The notes below the pieces were generated by a model. The model saw only the letters and a list, made by a program, of their open reading frames with translations. It was not told the origin of the DNA and made no database searches. DNA of 64,000 nt from Mycobacterium vicinigordonae (GTDB lineage Bacteria > Actinomycetota > Actinomycetes > Mycobacteriales > Mycobacteriaceae), in the NCBI RefSeq assembly GCF_013466425.1, contig NZ_CP059165.1:5828001-5892000 (forward strand), in the 5' to 3' direction. A program made the position numbers and the translations under genes. Every line of letters begins with the position of its first letter. The first letter of the stretch is position 1. Positions 29,985 through 38,019 of the stretch are shown piece after piece.

Positions 29985-30181
29985 ACCTTGGTGCTGAGCG
30001 CGCGTCCGATGATGTGGTTCAGAGCGGAGACCACCGAGTCTCCGGTCACCACTGTGTAGAGGATGGCACCGAATGCCGCGGCGGCTATCGTCCCGATCGC
30101 GTATTCGACGGTGGACATCCCCGACTCGTCGGTGGCCAGGAGCGCCAGTCGTGCCGCGATCCCACGAAACATGTTGAACAT
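29981..30181 (-). CDS. flp: Flp-family prepilin
   Basis: The 66-residue protein contains TDESG followed by MSTVEYAIGTIAAAAFGA. This is a type IVb prepilin site with cleavage after Gly21 and Glu26 at +5. The mature pilin would have about 45 residues. ATG 30181 is preceded by AAGGAAG; a TTG one codon upstream is less likely. It is the structural subunit of the Tad/Flp pilus encoded by the surrounding genes and corresponds to Rv3656c. No prepilin peptidase gene is in this locus. Confidence 0.9.
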   Translation of the reverse strand: MFNMFRGIAARLALLATDESGMSTVEYAIGTIAAAAFGAILYTVVTGDSVVSALNHIIGRALSTKV

Positions 30182-30196
30182 CAACCACTTCCTTTC

Positions 30197-30778
30197 TCAC
30201 AGCAGACCTGACTGCAGAACACTGCCGGCCAACCCGGCCACCACTGGGACAATCCCCAGGCAGACGAACGCCGGCAGGAAGCACAGGCCCAGCGGACCGG
30301 CGATCAGGACGCCCGCGCGTTCGGCGGCAGCGCCCGCGGCGTGCGCGGCATCGTGACGGGACTGGGCCGCCAGTTCGGCGACGCCGTCGGCAAGCGCGGC
30401 GCCTGACGCCGCGGAACGCCGCGCTAACCTCAACAACCCGTCGATCTGCGCGTCGGCACGCGCATCCGTGGGTTTGGACCACGCGACATCGGCATCCGCA
30501 CCCAACGCCAGCAAATCGGCAGCGCGACGCAACACCCGCGCCAGTTCAGCCGGCGCCGAACCGGCGGTCGCCGCGGCGGCAGTCGAGACCGCCATCCCAG
30601 CTCCGAGGCACACGGCGAGTACATCCAGGCTCGATGCCACCGCCAGCGGATCCGGCCCGGCCGGACGGTGCTGCCGCTGCCGATTCACACGCGACGACAT
30701 CCCAGCGCGAGCGCGCGCCGCCGCCGGCCCACCGCCGACCAATAATGCCGCCGCCAGCAGCACTGCCGCGATGCTCAT
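30197..30778 (-). CDS. tadC: TadC-like inner-membrane pilus assembly protein
   Basis: The 193-residue protein has a leading hydrophobic helix, a central soluble helical region (LARVLRRAADLLALGADADVAW) and two C-terminal membrane helices (about 150-190). This is the short GspF-like fold of TadC. It lies 22 bases after the TadB-like gene and 15 bases before flp. It should form the membrane platform with TadB. It corresponds to Rv3657c. Confidence 0.85.
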   Translation of the reverse strand: MSIAAVLLAAALLVGGGPAAARARAGMSSRVNRQRQHRPAGPDPLAVASSLDVLAVCLGAGMAVSTAAAATAGSAPAELARVLRRAADLLALGADADVAWSKPTDARADAQIDGLLRLARRSAASGAALADGVAELAAQSRHDAAHAAGAAAERAGVLIAGPLGLCFLPAFVCLGIVPVVAGLAGSVLQSGLL

Positions 30779-30800
30779 CCCCGCGCTCCCGCTCGCACAG

Positions 30801-31607
30801 TCATCCCGATAGCACCCGATCGCTGATTCGGTCCGACCACAGCAAACCGCCGCACAGCAACACCACCCCGACCGCTAGGAACCAACCCCCTGCAGCGCCC
30901 CCGCCAAACAGGAACCGCAGCGGCTGAGCTCCGATCAACTGCCCCAGCAGCATGCCGAGCAACGGCAGCGCGGCCAGGATGCCGGCGGTGGCACGGGCAC
31001 CCGCCAGGCCCGCAATCACTTTCGCCGAAAACCGCTGCCGCTCAATGATATCGCGTTGGGCCGCCCGCATCAGTGTGCTGATCGCCAGGCCGTGTTCGCC
31101 GGCAAGCTGCCAGCACACCGCCAGGCGTCCCCACTGCGCGGGTAGTGCTGAGGATTGCGCTGCAGCGCGCAAACCCGCCGCGACATCGGCACCCAGTCGA
31201 GCGCGCGCCGCGACTGCCCGCATGGCAAGCGACACCGGCCCGCCGCTCTCGTCGGCGGCGACGTCGAACGCGCGTACCGGGTGGGCGCCCACCCGAAGCT
31301 CGCCGACCAGCACCTCGAGCGCCGCCTCCAGTTCCCGACCCTCCGCTGCCGCGTTTCGGCTGTGACGACGCCGCAGGCAGCGCACGCCCACGGTTGCGCC
31401 CGCTGCCGCCGTTGCTACCGCGGTCGGAAATGGCAGCACCACCATCGCAACACCGAGCGCGCACGCAGAAAGCCAGCTTGCAGCACGTGCGCCGAAGACA
31501 ACGCGCCAGCGAGCGGACCCAACCGCGGCGAGCCGACCACGCGGCGAGCCGGGCGATACCAGCAGAGCCAAAGCAAGCATTAGTGCGGCACCCGGCAGCC
31601 CGGTCAT
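30801..31607 (-). CDS. tadB: TadB-like inner-membrane pilus assembly protein
   Basis: The 268-residue protein has N-terminal membrane helices, a GspF-type cytosolic bundle (ELEAALEVLVGELRVGAHPV), and two C-terminal helices near residues 205-260. Its ATG overlaps the TGA of the TadA ATPase gene as ATGA. It should pair with TadC as the platform driven by TadA. It corresponds to Rv3658c. Confidence 0.86.
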   Translation of the reverse strand: MTGLPGAALMLALALLVSPGSPRGRLAAVGSARWRVVFGARAASWLSACALGVAMVVLPFPTAVATAAAGATVGVRCLRRRHSRNAAAEGRELEAALEVLVGELRVGAHPVRAFDVAADESGGPVSLAMRAVAARARLGADVAAGLRAAAQSSALPAQWGRLAVCWQLAGEHGLAISTLMRAAQRDIIERQRFSAKVIAGLAGARATAGILAALPLLGMLLGQLIGAQPLRFLFGGGAAGGWFLAVGVVLLCGGLLWSDRISDRVLSG

Positions 31608-32770
31608 GCCGAGATCCTGGGCTGCAGCAGGACACGTAGCTCGTCAGCCTGATCGGTCATTCCGTGCTCGGCGTGCCAGACGGTGACCGCCTGGACGTGA
31701 CCGTCGCCGCTTCGCCGCAGCATGGCGATCTCACTGAGCCGCCGGCGCCCGGCGCCATCTCGGCCGACATGCAACAGCACCCGTACCGCCGCAGCGAGCT
31801 GACTGTGCAGGGCGGCGCGGTCCAGGCCACCGAGCGCGCCCAGTGCCTCCAGCCTGGCCGGAACCTCACCTGGGCTGTTGGCGTGCACGGTGCCGGCGCC
31901 GCCCTCATGCCCGGTGTTCAGCGCTGCCAGCAGATCAACCACTTCGGCGCCCCGTACCTCACCCACGACGATCCGGTCCGGCCGCATCCGCAGCGCCTGG
32001 CGGACTAGCTGGCGCACCGTCACCTCTCCGACGCCCTCCACGTTGGCGCAGCGCGCAACCAGCTTGACCAGATGGGGATGCCCTGGCGCCAGCTCAGCGG
32101 CGTCCTCGACGCAAACGATGCGCTCCGTCGGCGCGACGGCACCAAGCATCGCAGCCAACAGGGTTGTCTTGCCCGCCCCGGTGCCACCGGAGATCAGAAA
32201 CGCGAGCCGTGCGGCGAGGACGGCGGCCAGCAGTTCACTGGCTTCTGCGGTGATCGCGCCCGCGGCGATCAGGGCCGCTAAATCCTGGGTCGCTGGCCGC
32301 AACACGCGCAACGACAGGCAGGTGCCACCAGCGGCCACGGGCGGTAACACGGCGTGTAGCCGCACCGTGCTCCCATTAGCCCCGATTCCGCTGAGCTGCC
32401 CGTCGACCCAGGGCTGGGCGTCGTCGAGTCTGCGGCCGGCGGCCAGTGCGAGCCGCTGCGCGAGCCGTCGGACCGCCGCCTCGTCGGCGAATCGAAGGTT
32501 GCTGCGGCGCAGACCGTTTCCGTCGTCGACCCACACGGCGTCCGGCGCCGTCACCAACACATCGGTGGTGCCGTCGGCGCACAACAGTGGGTCCAGGATG
32601 CCGGCGCCGGTCAGTTCGGTGTGCAACAACCGGAGGTTGGCCAGTAGTTCAGTGTCGCCGAGGATTCCGCCGGATTCGGCGCGAATCGCTGCGGCCACCA
32701 CGCTGGGCTTCAACGGTCCAGCCTCGGTGGCAAGCCGCTCCCGCACGCGTTCGATCAGGGAGCCGGTCAC
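31604..32770 (-). CDS. tadA: TadA/CpaF secretion ATPase
   Basis: The 388-residue type II/IV secretion ATPase has Walker A GGTGAGKTT at 195-203, an Asp box (VCVEDAAEL), the His box (GHEGGAGTVHANSP) and Walker B-like RIVVGEVRG. It powers assembly of the Flp pilus at the cytoplasmic side. Its start overlaps the end of the ssd gene by four bases and its end overlaps tadB, so the locus is translationally coupled. It corresponds to Rv3659c. Confidence 0.93.
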   Translation of the reverse strand: MTGSLIERVRERLATEAGPLKPSVVAAAIRAESGGILGDTELLANLRLLHTELTGAGILDPLLCADGTTDVLVTAPDAVWVDDGNGLRRSNLRFADEAAVRRLAQRLALAAGRRLDDAQPWVDGQLSGIGANGSTVRLHAVLPPVAAGGTCLSLRVLRPATQDLAALIAAGAITAEASELLAAVLAARLAFLISGGTGAGKTTLLAAMLGAVAPTERIVCVEDAAELAPGHPHLVKLVARCANVEGVGEVTVRQLVRQALRMRPDRIVVGEVRGAEVVDLLAALNTGHEGGAGTVHANSPGEVPARLEALGALGGLDRAALHSQLAAAVRVLLHVGRDGAGRRRLSEIAMLRRSGDGHVQAVTVWHAEHGMTDQADELRVLLQPRISA

Positions 32771-33816
32771 GCCGCACGACCATTCAAATCCGTTCGACCC
32801 CTTGATAAGACGTCGATCACGCTACTGGCGGCCGAGGCCAGCGCGGAGCGACGGCCCATGCGCAGCCCACCGTGCTCCAACCGTTCGGCCAGCCGCGGCT
32901 CGGCCCGCATCGATGCCAACAACGGCACGGCGGCGATCTCCGCGACCTCTGCGGCACGCAATCCCCCGGGCGACGGTCCGCGCACCACCAGCCCAACATT
33001 CGGGTTGATCGCGGCTAGGGTAGGAGCGATCGTCGCGGTGGCCGCACAGGCCCGGACATCGCATCGGCTTACGAGCACCACGAGATCGGCGCTGTCCAGG
33101 GCGAGATGCGTCGCCTCGGTCAGGCGGCGCGGGAGATCGCACACCACGGTGACGCCACCGCACCGACCGGCCTCGATGATCGCATCCACCGGCGCTGCTT
33201 CGAGTTCGTAGCCGCCCCGGGTGCCCGACAGTACGCTGACCCCGCGATGCCGCGGCAACACCTCACGCACGGCCTGCCAGCTGAGTCGGCCGCCCTGCAG
33301 TGCCAGGTCCGGCCAGCGCAGCCCCGGCGAGGTTTCGCCGCCGATCAGCAGGTCGATCCCGCCGCCCCACGGATCAAGATCGAGCAGCAGCGCCTCGACC
33401 ACCGTCTGCGCCAGCGCCACCGCGAACAACGATGCACCGGCCGCCCCGCAGCCGCCGATGACAGCGACGGTCTGGCCGCGGATGCTGTGATCGCGGGCGG
33501 ACTCGGCAGCTTCGGCGAGTGCGCGGACCAGCGCCTGTTCCTGCTCCGGCACTCGCAGTACAAGTTCGGCGCCGACAGTGACCGCCGCCGCCCAGGTGGT
33601 GGTCGCGGGTGCTGCGCTGCTCAACACGCTTACGTGGGTACGCCGGGGCAGCCCAGTCCGCCCGCAACGATCGGCCGCCACAGCATCTAGGACCACCGCC
33701 GTTGCTGCTAACCAGGTCTTCCTGCTGATCGGGCCGCCCCCGGCATGAACCACGCGCACGCCGACGGCCGCGGCGATGCGGTCCAGCTCGTCACGCAGAT
33801 CCTGCTCCGCCAGCAT
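32767..33816 (-). CDS. ssd: Ssd, septum-site/TadZ-like MinD-family protein
   Basis: The 349-residue protein has a MinD/CpaE-type ATPase fold: VAVIGGCGAAGASLFAVALA at about 117-136, LLLDLDPWGGGIDLL, and SADLVVLVSRCDVRA. The P-loop at 121-129 reads GGCGAAGAS and lacks the usual lysine, so ATP hydrolysis is doubtful. The ortholog Rv3660c alters septation when overexpressed, and TadZ-like proteins place Tad machines at the pole. I chose ATG 33816 (MLAEQDLRDEL); GTG 33825 and GTG 33864 are alternatives. It heads the tad operon. Confidence 0.88.
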   Translation of the reverse strand: MLAEQDLRDELDRIAAAVGVRVVHAGGGPISRKTWLAATAVVLDAVAADRCGRTGLPRRTHVSVLSSAAPATTTWAAAVTVGAELVLRVPEQEQALVRALAEAAESARDHSIRGQTVAVIGGCGAAGASLFAVALAQTVVEALLLDLDPWGGGIDLLIGGETSPGLRWPDLALQGGRLSWQAVREVLPRHRGVSVLSGTRGGYELEAAPVDAIIEAGRCGGVTVVCDLPRRLTEATHLALDSADLVVLVSRCDVRACAATATIAPTLAAINPNVGLVVRGPSPGGLRAAEVAEIAAVPLLASMRAEPRLAERLEHGGLRMGRRSALASAASSVIDVLSRGRTDLNGRAA

Positions 33817-34059
33817 CGCCAGCACACCGGGGCCGCCGCGGGGCGGACGGGAAGGGTTGCTCACGTCTTTACCGTGCTTGCCGGTCCCTACAACGCACCA
33901 GCGGCAAAACGGAATCTGTGGAGGAACCCCCGGTCTGTGCACAAATCACTGTGTTCGCTGGGCGGCCGTCCGGTCCCGTACCAGCGGTGTCCCCGCAAGG
34001 GCGCCAGACAAGAGCAGGCAAAAAGCGACCAGTGGTCAGCGAAGGATTTCTTACCCCAG

Positions 34060-34155
34060 AAAAGGGACGACCCCCGCCAGGGGGGAGGAGGCGAGGGTCG
34101 TCGTGTATCAGCCCCGGGGGGTCGGGCTGATACACCCTCGGCTCAAGGCCGAGTA
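34060..34155 (-). ncRNA. 6C RNA (B11/MTS2822-like small RNA)
   Basis: On the minus strand this segment forms two strong hairpins whose loops each carry a run of six cytosines: GACCCCCC enclosed by TGTATCAGCCC/GGGGCTGATACA (34133-34103), and TCCTCCCCCC enclosed by GACGACCC-type arms (34102-34067). This is the defining structure of the actinobacterial 6C RNA. A small leading hairpin (34137-34153) precedes them and CCTTTTC follows the second stem, which fits a terminator. In M. tuberculosis the B11/6C RNA lies at the same place and strand between ssd and Rv3661 and is about 93 bases. It base-pairs with G-rich mRNA sites. Confidence 0.9.
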
Positions 34156-34161
34156 ATGCTT

Positions 34162-34192
34162 ACTATACACATGCCAGCCTGGCATCACGCAA
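34162..34192 (-). promoter_or_regulatory. promoter of the 6C RNA with an internal palindrome
   Basis: Read on the minus strand, TATAGT at 34167-34162 is a good -10 box placed about seven bases before the predicted 5' end. TTGCGT at 34192-34187 is a possible -35 box with a 19-base spacer. Inside the spacer lies a perfect palindrome with 7-base arms at 34171-34185 (ATGCCAG, central C, CTGGCAT). A protein bound there could control the promoter. Confidence 0.6.
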
Positions 34193-34335
34193 GTACTCGA
34201 TCGAAACAAAAGTGCCGTCTGAGCCGTGTAAACGCCATCGGCAGAAAGACAAGCGGGGAATTTGAGAGCCGCTCCATCAAAGCGTTTGCGGGCCAAGATC
34301 CCAGCTGGACCGGATCGCCGACCTATGCTGGATCG

Positions 34336-35193
34336 GTGACCGTCCCCGACCCGGCCGCGACAGGGCGGACCTCTCCGCAAACACTGGAACCGACAGTTCC
34401 GGGCGTCCGCACTGCGGCTTTCTTCGACCTGGACAAGACCATCATCGCGAAGTCCAGCACATTGGCTTTCAGCAAACCCTTCTTTGCCCAGGGCCTGCTC
34501 AGTCGGCGGGCCGTCCTGAAGTCCAGCTACGCACAGTTCATCTTCCTGCTCTCCGGGGCCGACCATGACCAGATGGACCGGATGCGGGCCCATCTGGCCA
34601 ACATGTGCGTCGGATGGGACGTCGAGCAGGTCAAGTCGATCGTCAACGAGACCCTGCACGAAATCGTCACCCCGTTGGTGTTTGCCGAAGCCGCCGACCT
34701 GATCGCCGCCCACAAACTGTGTGGGCGCGACGTGGTGGTGGTATCCGCCTCGGGGGAAGAGATCGTCGCGCCCATCTCCCGCGCGCTGGGTGCCACCCAT
34801 GCGATGGCGACGCGGATGGTGGTCGAGGACGGCAAGTACACCGGCGAGATCGCGTTCTACTGCTACGGCGAGGGCAAGGTTCAGGCGATCCGCGAGCTGG
34901 CCGCCCGTGAGGGCTATCCCCTCGAGCACTGCTACGCCTATTCCGACTCGATCACCGACCTGCCGATGCTGGAATCAGTCGGGCACCCATCCGTGGTCAA
35001 CCCCGACCGCGGGCTGCGCCGGGAAGCCCTCGAACGCGGCTGGCCGATGTTGTCCTTCTCGCGGCCGGTGTCACTACGCGACCGGATACCGGCACCCTCC
35101 GGCGCGGCAATCGCGACAACGGCAGCAGTCGGTGTGACCGCGGTAGCGGCCGGCGCCGTGACCTATGCACTGCTACGCCGGTTCGCATTCTGA
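34336..35193 (+). CDS. HAD-family phosphatase (SerB-like) with C-terminal membrane helix
   Basis: The 285-residue protein starts at GTG 34336. HAD motif I is FFDLDKTI with Asp31 and Asp33. Motif II is VVVSASGEE, the motif III lysine lies in GEGKVQAI, and motif IV is SDSITDLPML. This is the HAD-IB (phosphoserine phosphatase-like) group. The last 28 residues form a hydrophobic helix rich in Ala/Val followed by RRF, so the enzyme is probably tail-anchored. Substrate is unknown. The long frame upstream of 34336 crosses the 6C RNA locus and is not coding. It corresponds to Rv3661. Confidence 0.88.
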   Translation: MTVPDPAATGRTSPQTLEPTVPGVRTAAFFDLDKTIIAKSSTLAFSKPFFAQGLLSRRAVLKSSYAQFIFLLSGADHDQMDRMRAHLANMCVGWDVEQVKSIVNETLHEIVTPLVFAEAADLIAAHKLCGRDVVVVSASGEEIVAPISRALGATHAMATRMVVEDGKYTGEIAFYCYGEGKVQAIRELAAREGYPLEHCYAYSDSITDLPMLESVGHPSVVNPDRGLRREALERGWPMLSFSRPVSLRDRIPAPSGAAIATTAAVGVTAVAAGAVTYALLRRFAF

Positions 35194-35311
35194 GCACTGC
35201 CGTCGCACAGTCCCCAACTGCCCCGTCAGCAAACACACGGACGGGATACTTGCTGTCCATGCCGAACTTTCACCCGCGCAGGGGTTGCTGAGCCTGTGGT
35301 CTAGTAGTACA

Positions 35312-35622
35312 AAGGAACCACGGCAGCCCGGTGAGGCCAAGGTCGATCCGGAAGAGAAGGTTCGTTCTCCCGACCCGGGCACCCAGCACGGTTCCCGGCA
35401 CCCACGCGGAGTCATAGCCGCGATAATGGCAGAAGTGTTGCGGGCCTGCGTAATTGCGAATGACGGATTGCCTCGACGGCCCTTTGGGTGGGGTTGCAGC
35501 AGGAAGTGTCGCAAACGCGCCGAGGCCACCCACGCAGCCCACATATGCACGCTTGGTAACCGAGAACCGTGTTGGCGGGCGGCGATTCGAACACATTCGT
35601 GTCGCCGCCCGCTTCGCATTCT
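35312..35622 (+). ncRNA. MTS2823-like long small RNA (ncRv13661)
   Basis: The 437-base gap between the HAD phosphatase and Fic-like genes has no convincing coding frame but ends with a very strong terminator at 35575-35612. In M. tuberculosis this exact gap encodes MTS2823, an abundant stationary-phase RNA of about 300 bases on this strand. Counting 300 bases back from the terminator places the 5' end near 35312, just after TTGCTG and TAGTAGTAC promoter-like words at 35285-35310. The 5' boundary is therefore approximate. The sequence is rich in potential GC stems, for example around 35360-35400. Confidence 0.65.
35575..35612 (+). terminator. strong hairpin terminator of the MTS2823-like RNA
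   Basis: A perfect 11-bp stem (35575-35585 with 35602-35612) encloses a 16-base loop that itself can pair CGAA with TTCG. TTCGCATTCT follows. The stop of the convergent Fic-like gene lies 19 bases away, so the hairpin may serve both strands. Confidence 0.82.
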
Positions 35623-35630
35623 AGGGTCCG

Positions 35631-36395
35631 TTATGTTTTCGGGCCGCCAGCTACCGAATCGGCAATCGCCACAGCTTCTTGTGCACCGGCCCGCATTGCG
35701 CGGCAACACAACACCAGCCAGGCCGCCACACCCGCCCGGGAGCCGGACGCGAACTTCGCCGCGGCATCCCGATAAGCCGCCGGCTGACGCATCCAAGTCA
35801 CCTCCGGCACACCCAGCCCGTGCGGATCCAGGCCGCTGGCAATGGTCACCAGCCTGGACACCGCGCGGGCAACGACGCCGTCGGCGCTGCCGAATGGTCT
35901 GAGTGTCAACAACTCTCCGTGCGCGATGGCGGCAACCACCGGCGCCGAAGCTGCGGTGGGGCGGGTCACTAGGTCGGCGAGCAATTCGAGGCGCGGACCG
36001 ATCTCGGGTTCGGAGCGGGGCCGGCCCAGCCGCGCTTCGTCCACCTGGTCGGCTGCCGCCAGCATGTGCATCCGGGCCAGCGCTTGTAGCGGCGCCCTCC
36101 GCCACACCGCGACAAGCGCACCCTCGCCCCCCTCGAGAGCTTGCGCGACCCGCAGCGCTCCGCCGAACACCGGGTCGCTGACGCCCGCACCATCCGCGAC
36201 GTCGTCCAGCTGTACCGGCCCCCCGTCGAGCACCGAGGAGGCCCGCGCCGCACGCAACGAGGCCTCCGCGGCCGTCACCGGCCAGCCACGCAGATTGGCG
36301 CGGTGCCGGTGGGCCCGACCCAGCGCCTCACGTGCCCGGTCGCTGGCTTCGGCGACACCGGGGAGGTCCATCAATGGGGCCAGCGGATCAGTCAC
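35631..36395 (-). CDS. degenerate Fic-domain-like protein (Rv3662c family)
   Basis: The 254-residue protein starts at GTG 36395. Two features recall Fic proteins: ASLRAARASSVLDG at about 45-58, resembling the inhibitory helix, and HGELLTLRPFGSADGVVARA at about 159-178, resembling the Fic loop HPFxxGNGR. The loop histidine is replaced by Arg and GNGR by ADGV, so AMP-transfer chemistry is unlikely to be retained. The role may be structural or regulatory. It lies 25 bases downstream of dppD on the same strand and may be cotranscribed with the dpp operon. Confidence 0.75.
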   Translation of the reverse strand: MTDPLAPLMDLPGVAEASDRAREALGRAHRHRANLRGWPVTAAEASLRAARASSVLDGGPVQLDDVADGAGVSDPVFGGALRVAQALEGGEGALVAVWRRAPLQALARMHMLAAADQVDEARLGRPRSEPEIGPRLELLADLVTRPTAASAPVVAAIAHGELLTLRPFGSADGVVARAVSRLVTIASGLDPHGLGVPEVTWMRQPAAYRDAAAKFASGSRAGVAAWLVLCCRAMRAGAQEAVAIADSVAGGPKT

Positions 36396-36420
36396 AAATT
36401 GCCAACCTAATGGGACGCGA

Positions 36421-38019
36421 TTACCGCGATGCGGTCGAGGCGCCGGGGATAGCGTCCAGCAGCCGTCGGGTGTACTCGTGCTGCGGTGCGCTGAACACCT
36501 GCTCGGCGGGGGCGTGCTCAACCACTTGCCCGGCCCGCATCACCAGAACCTCGTCGGCGATCTGCCGAATCACGGCGAGGTCATGGCTGATGAACAGGTA
36601 GGTCAGGCCCAGCTCGGCCTGCAGTTCGGCCAGCAAGTCCAGGATCTGCTGCTGGACCAGCACGTCGAGTGCGGACACCGCCTCGTCGCACACCAGCAGG
36701 TCGGGCCGCAGCGCCAGCGCTCGGGCGATCGCGACCCGCTGGCGCTGCCCGCCGGACAGCTCCCGCGGCAGCCGATCCAGCACCGAGGACGGCAGCGCCA
36801 CCTTGTCGACCAGTTCCCGCGCCGCCTGCCGGCGCTGCCGCCGGTCACCGAGCCGGTGGATGCGCAGCGGCTCCTCGATGGCACGTGCCACCGAATACAT
36901 CGGATCTAGGCTGCTGTATGGGTTTTGGAACACCGGCTGCACCCGACGCCGGAACGCGAGTTCGGCACCCCGGTCCATCATGCTGACGTCGGCGCCGTCG
37001 AAGAGCACCGATCCCGACGTTGGCTTGAGCAATCCGAGCACCATGCGCGCCAAAGTGGACTTGCCTGAGCCTGATTCGCCGACCACGGCTAGGGTGCTGG
37101 CTCGCTGTAACCCAAACGACACCCCATCTACGGCACTGAACTCGGTGCGGCGCCAGGGCATGCCGTGCGACTCCCGGTAGGTCTTGGTCAGCTCCGACAC
37201 CACCAGGATGTCGGCCGACCCTCGCTCGAAATTCCGCGGCATTTCCCGGACGGTCAACGATGGCGCAGCAGCAACCAGCCGGCGAGTGTACTCGTGCCGT
37301 GGGTCACCTAGAATTGCCTGCGCTGCACCGGATTCCACTACCACGCCACGATGGACGACCACGACTGACTCGGCCCGCTCGGCGGCCAACGCCAAGTCGT
37401 GGGTGATCAGCAGAAGCGCCGTTCCCAACTCTTCAGTGAGCTTCTGCAGATGATCCAACACCTGCCGTTGCACCGTGACGTCCAACGCCGAGGTCGGCTC
37501 ATCGGCGATCAGCAGTCGAGGCCGGCCAGCCAATCCGATGGCGATCAGCGCGCGCTGACACATGCCGCCGGAAAGCTGGTGCGGGTACCGGCCTGCCTGC
37601 TTGGCGGGATCCCGCATCCCGGCCTCGGCGAGCAACTCCACCGCCCGTTGCCGCAGATCTCGACGATCAGTATTGGCGCGCAACGCTTCCCGGATCTGGA
37701 AGCCCACCTTCCAGACCGGGTTGAGGTTGGTCATGGGGTCCTGCGGAACGTATCCGATCTGACTACCGCGGATCGACCGCATTGACCGCTCACTCGCCGA
37801 GGTGATGTCGCGTCCGTCAAACACGATGCGCCCGGCGGTGACTCGGCCACCCGGCGCGAGCAAGCCAAGAATCGCCGCGGCAGCGGTCGACTTGCCCGAC
37901 CCCGACTCCCCGACCACCGCGACCGTCTGACCCGCCAGCACCGAGAACGACATGCCGCAGACCGCAGGCTGGTCGCCGAAGCTGACCTGAAGACCTTCAA
38001 CCGACAACAGCGGCTTCAT
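36421..38019 (-). CDS. dppD: dipeptide ABC transporter, fused double ATPase
   Basis: The 532-residue protein consists of two ABC ATPase domains in tandem (DppD-DppF fusion). Domain 1 has Walker A GESGSGKST at 37-45, LSGGMCQR and LLIADEPTSALD. Domain 2 has GESGSGKST near residue 320, LSGGQRQRVAIARA and LLVCDEAVSALD. It drives import of peptides through DppB/DppC. The ATG at 38019 overlaps the dppC TGA as ATGA; an alternative start lies at 38028. It corresponds to Rv3663c. The transporter has been linked to heme uptake in M. tuberculosis. Confidence 0.95.
   Translation of the reverse strand: MKPLLSVEGLQVSFGDQPAVCGMSFSVLAGQTVAVVGESGSGKSTAAAAILGLLAPGGRVTAGRIVFDGRDITSASERSMRSIRGSQIGYVPQDPMTNLNPVWKVGFQIREALRANTDRRDLRQRAVELLAEAGMRDPAKQAGRYPHQLSGGMCQRALIAIGLAGRPRLLIADEPTSALDVTVQRQVLDHLQKLTEELGTALLLITHDLALAAERAESVVVVHRGVVVESGAAQAILGDPRHEYTRRLVAAAPSLTVREMPRNFERGSADILVVSELTKTYRESHGMPWRRTEFSAVDGVSFGLQRASTLAVVGESGSGKSTLARMVLGLLKPTSGSVLFDGADVSMMDRGAELAFRRRVQPVFQNPYSSLDPMYSVARAIEEPLRIHRLGDRRQRRQAARELVDKVALPSSVLDRLPRELSGGQRQRVAIARALALRPDLLVCDEAVSALDVLVQQQILDLLAELQAELGLTYLFISHDLAVIRQIADEVLVMRAGQVVEHAPAEQVFSAPQHEYTRRLLDAIPGASTASR

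Noticed and set aside
33745..34335. Upstream extension of the HAD phosphatase frame
   Set aside because: It crosses the 6C RNA and overlaps ssd; family similarity begins only after the GTG at 34336.
35173..36105. 310-codon minus-strand frame across the MTS2823-like locus and the Fic-like gene
   Set aside because: It overlaps the supported Fic-like frame, is Arg/Gly-rich without motifs, and crosses the strong terminator hairpin.
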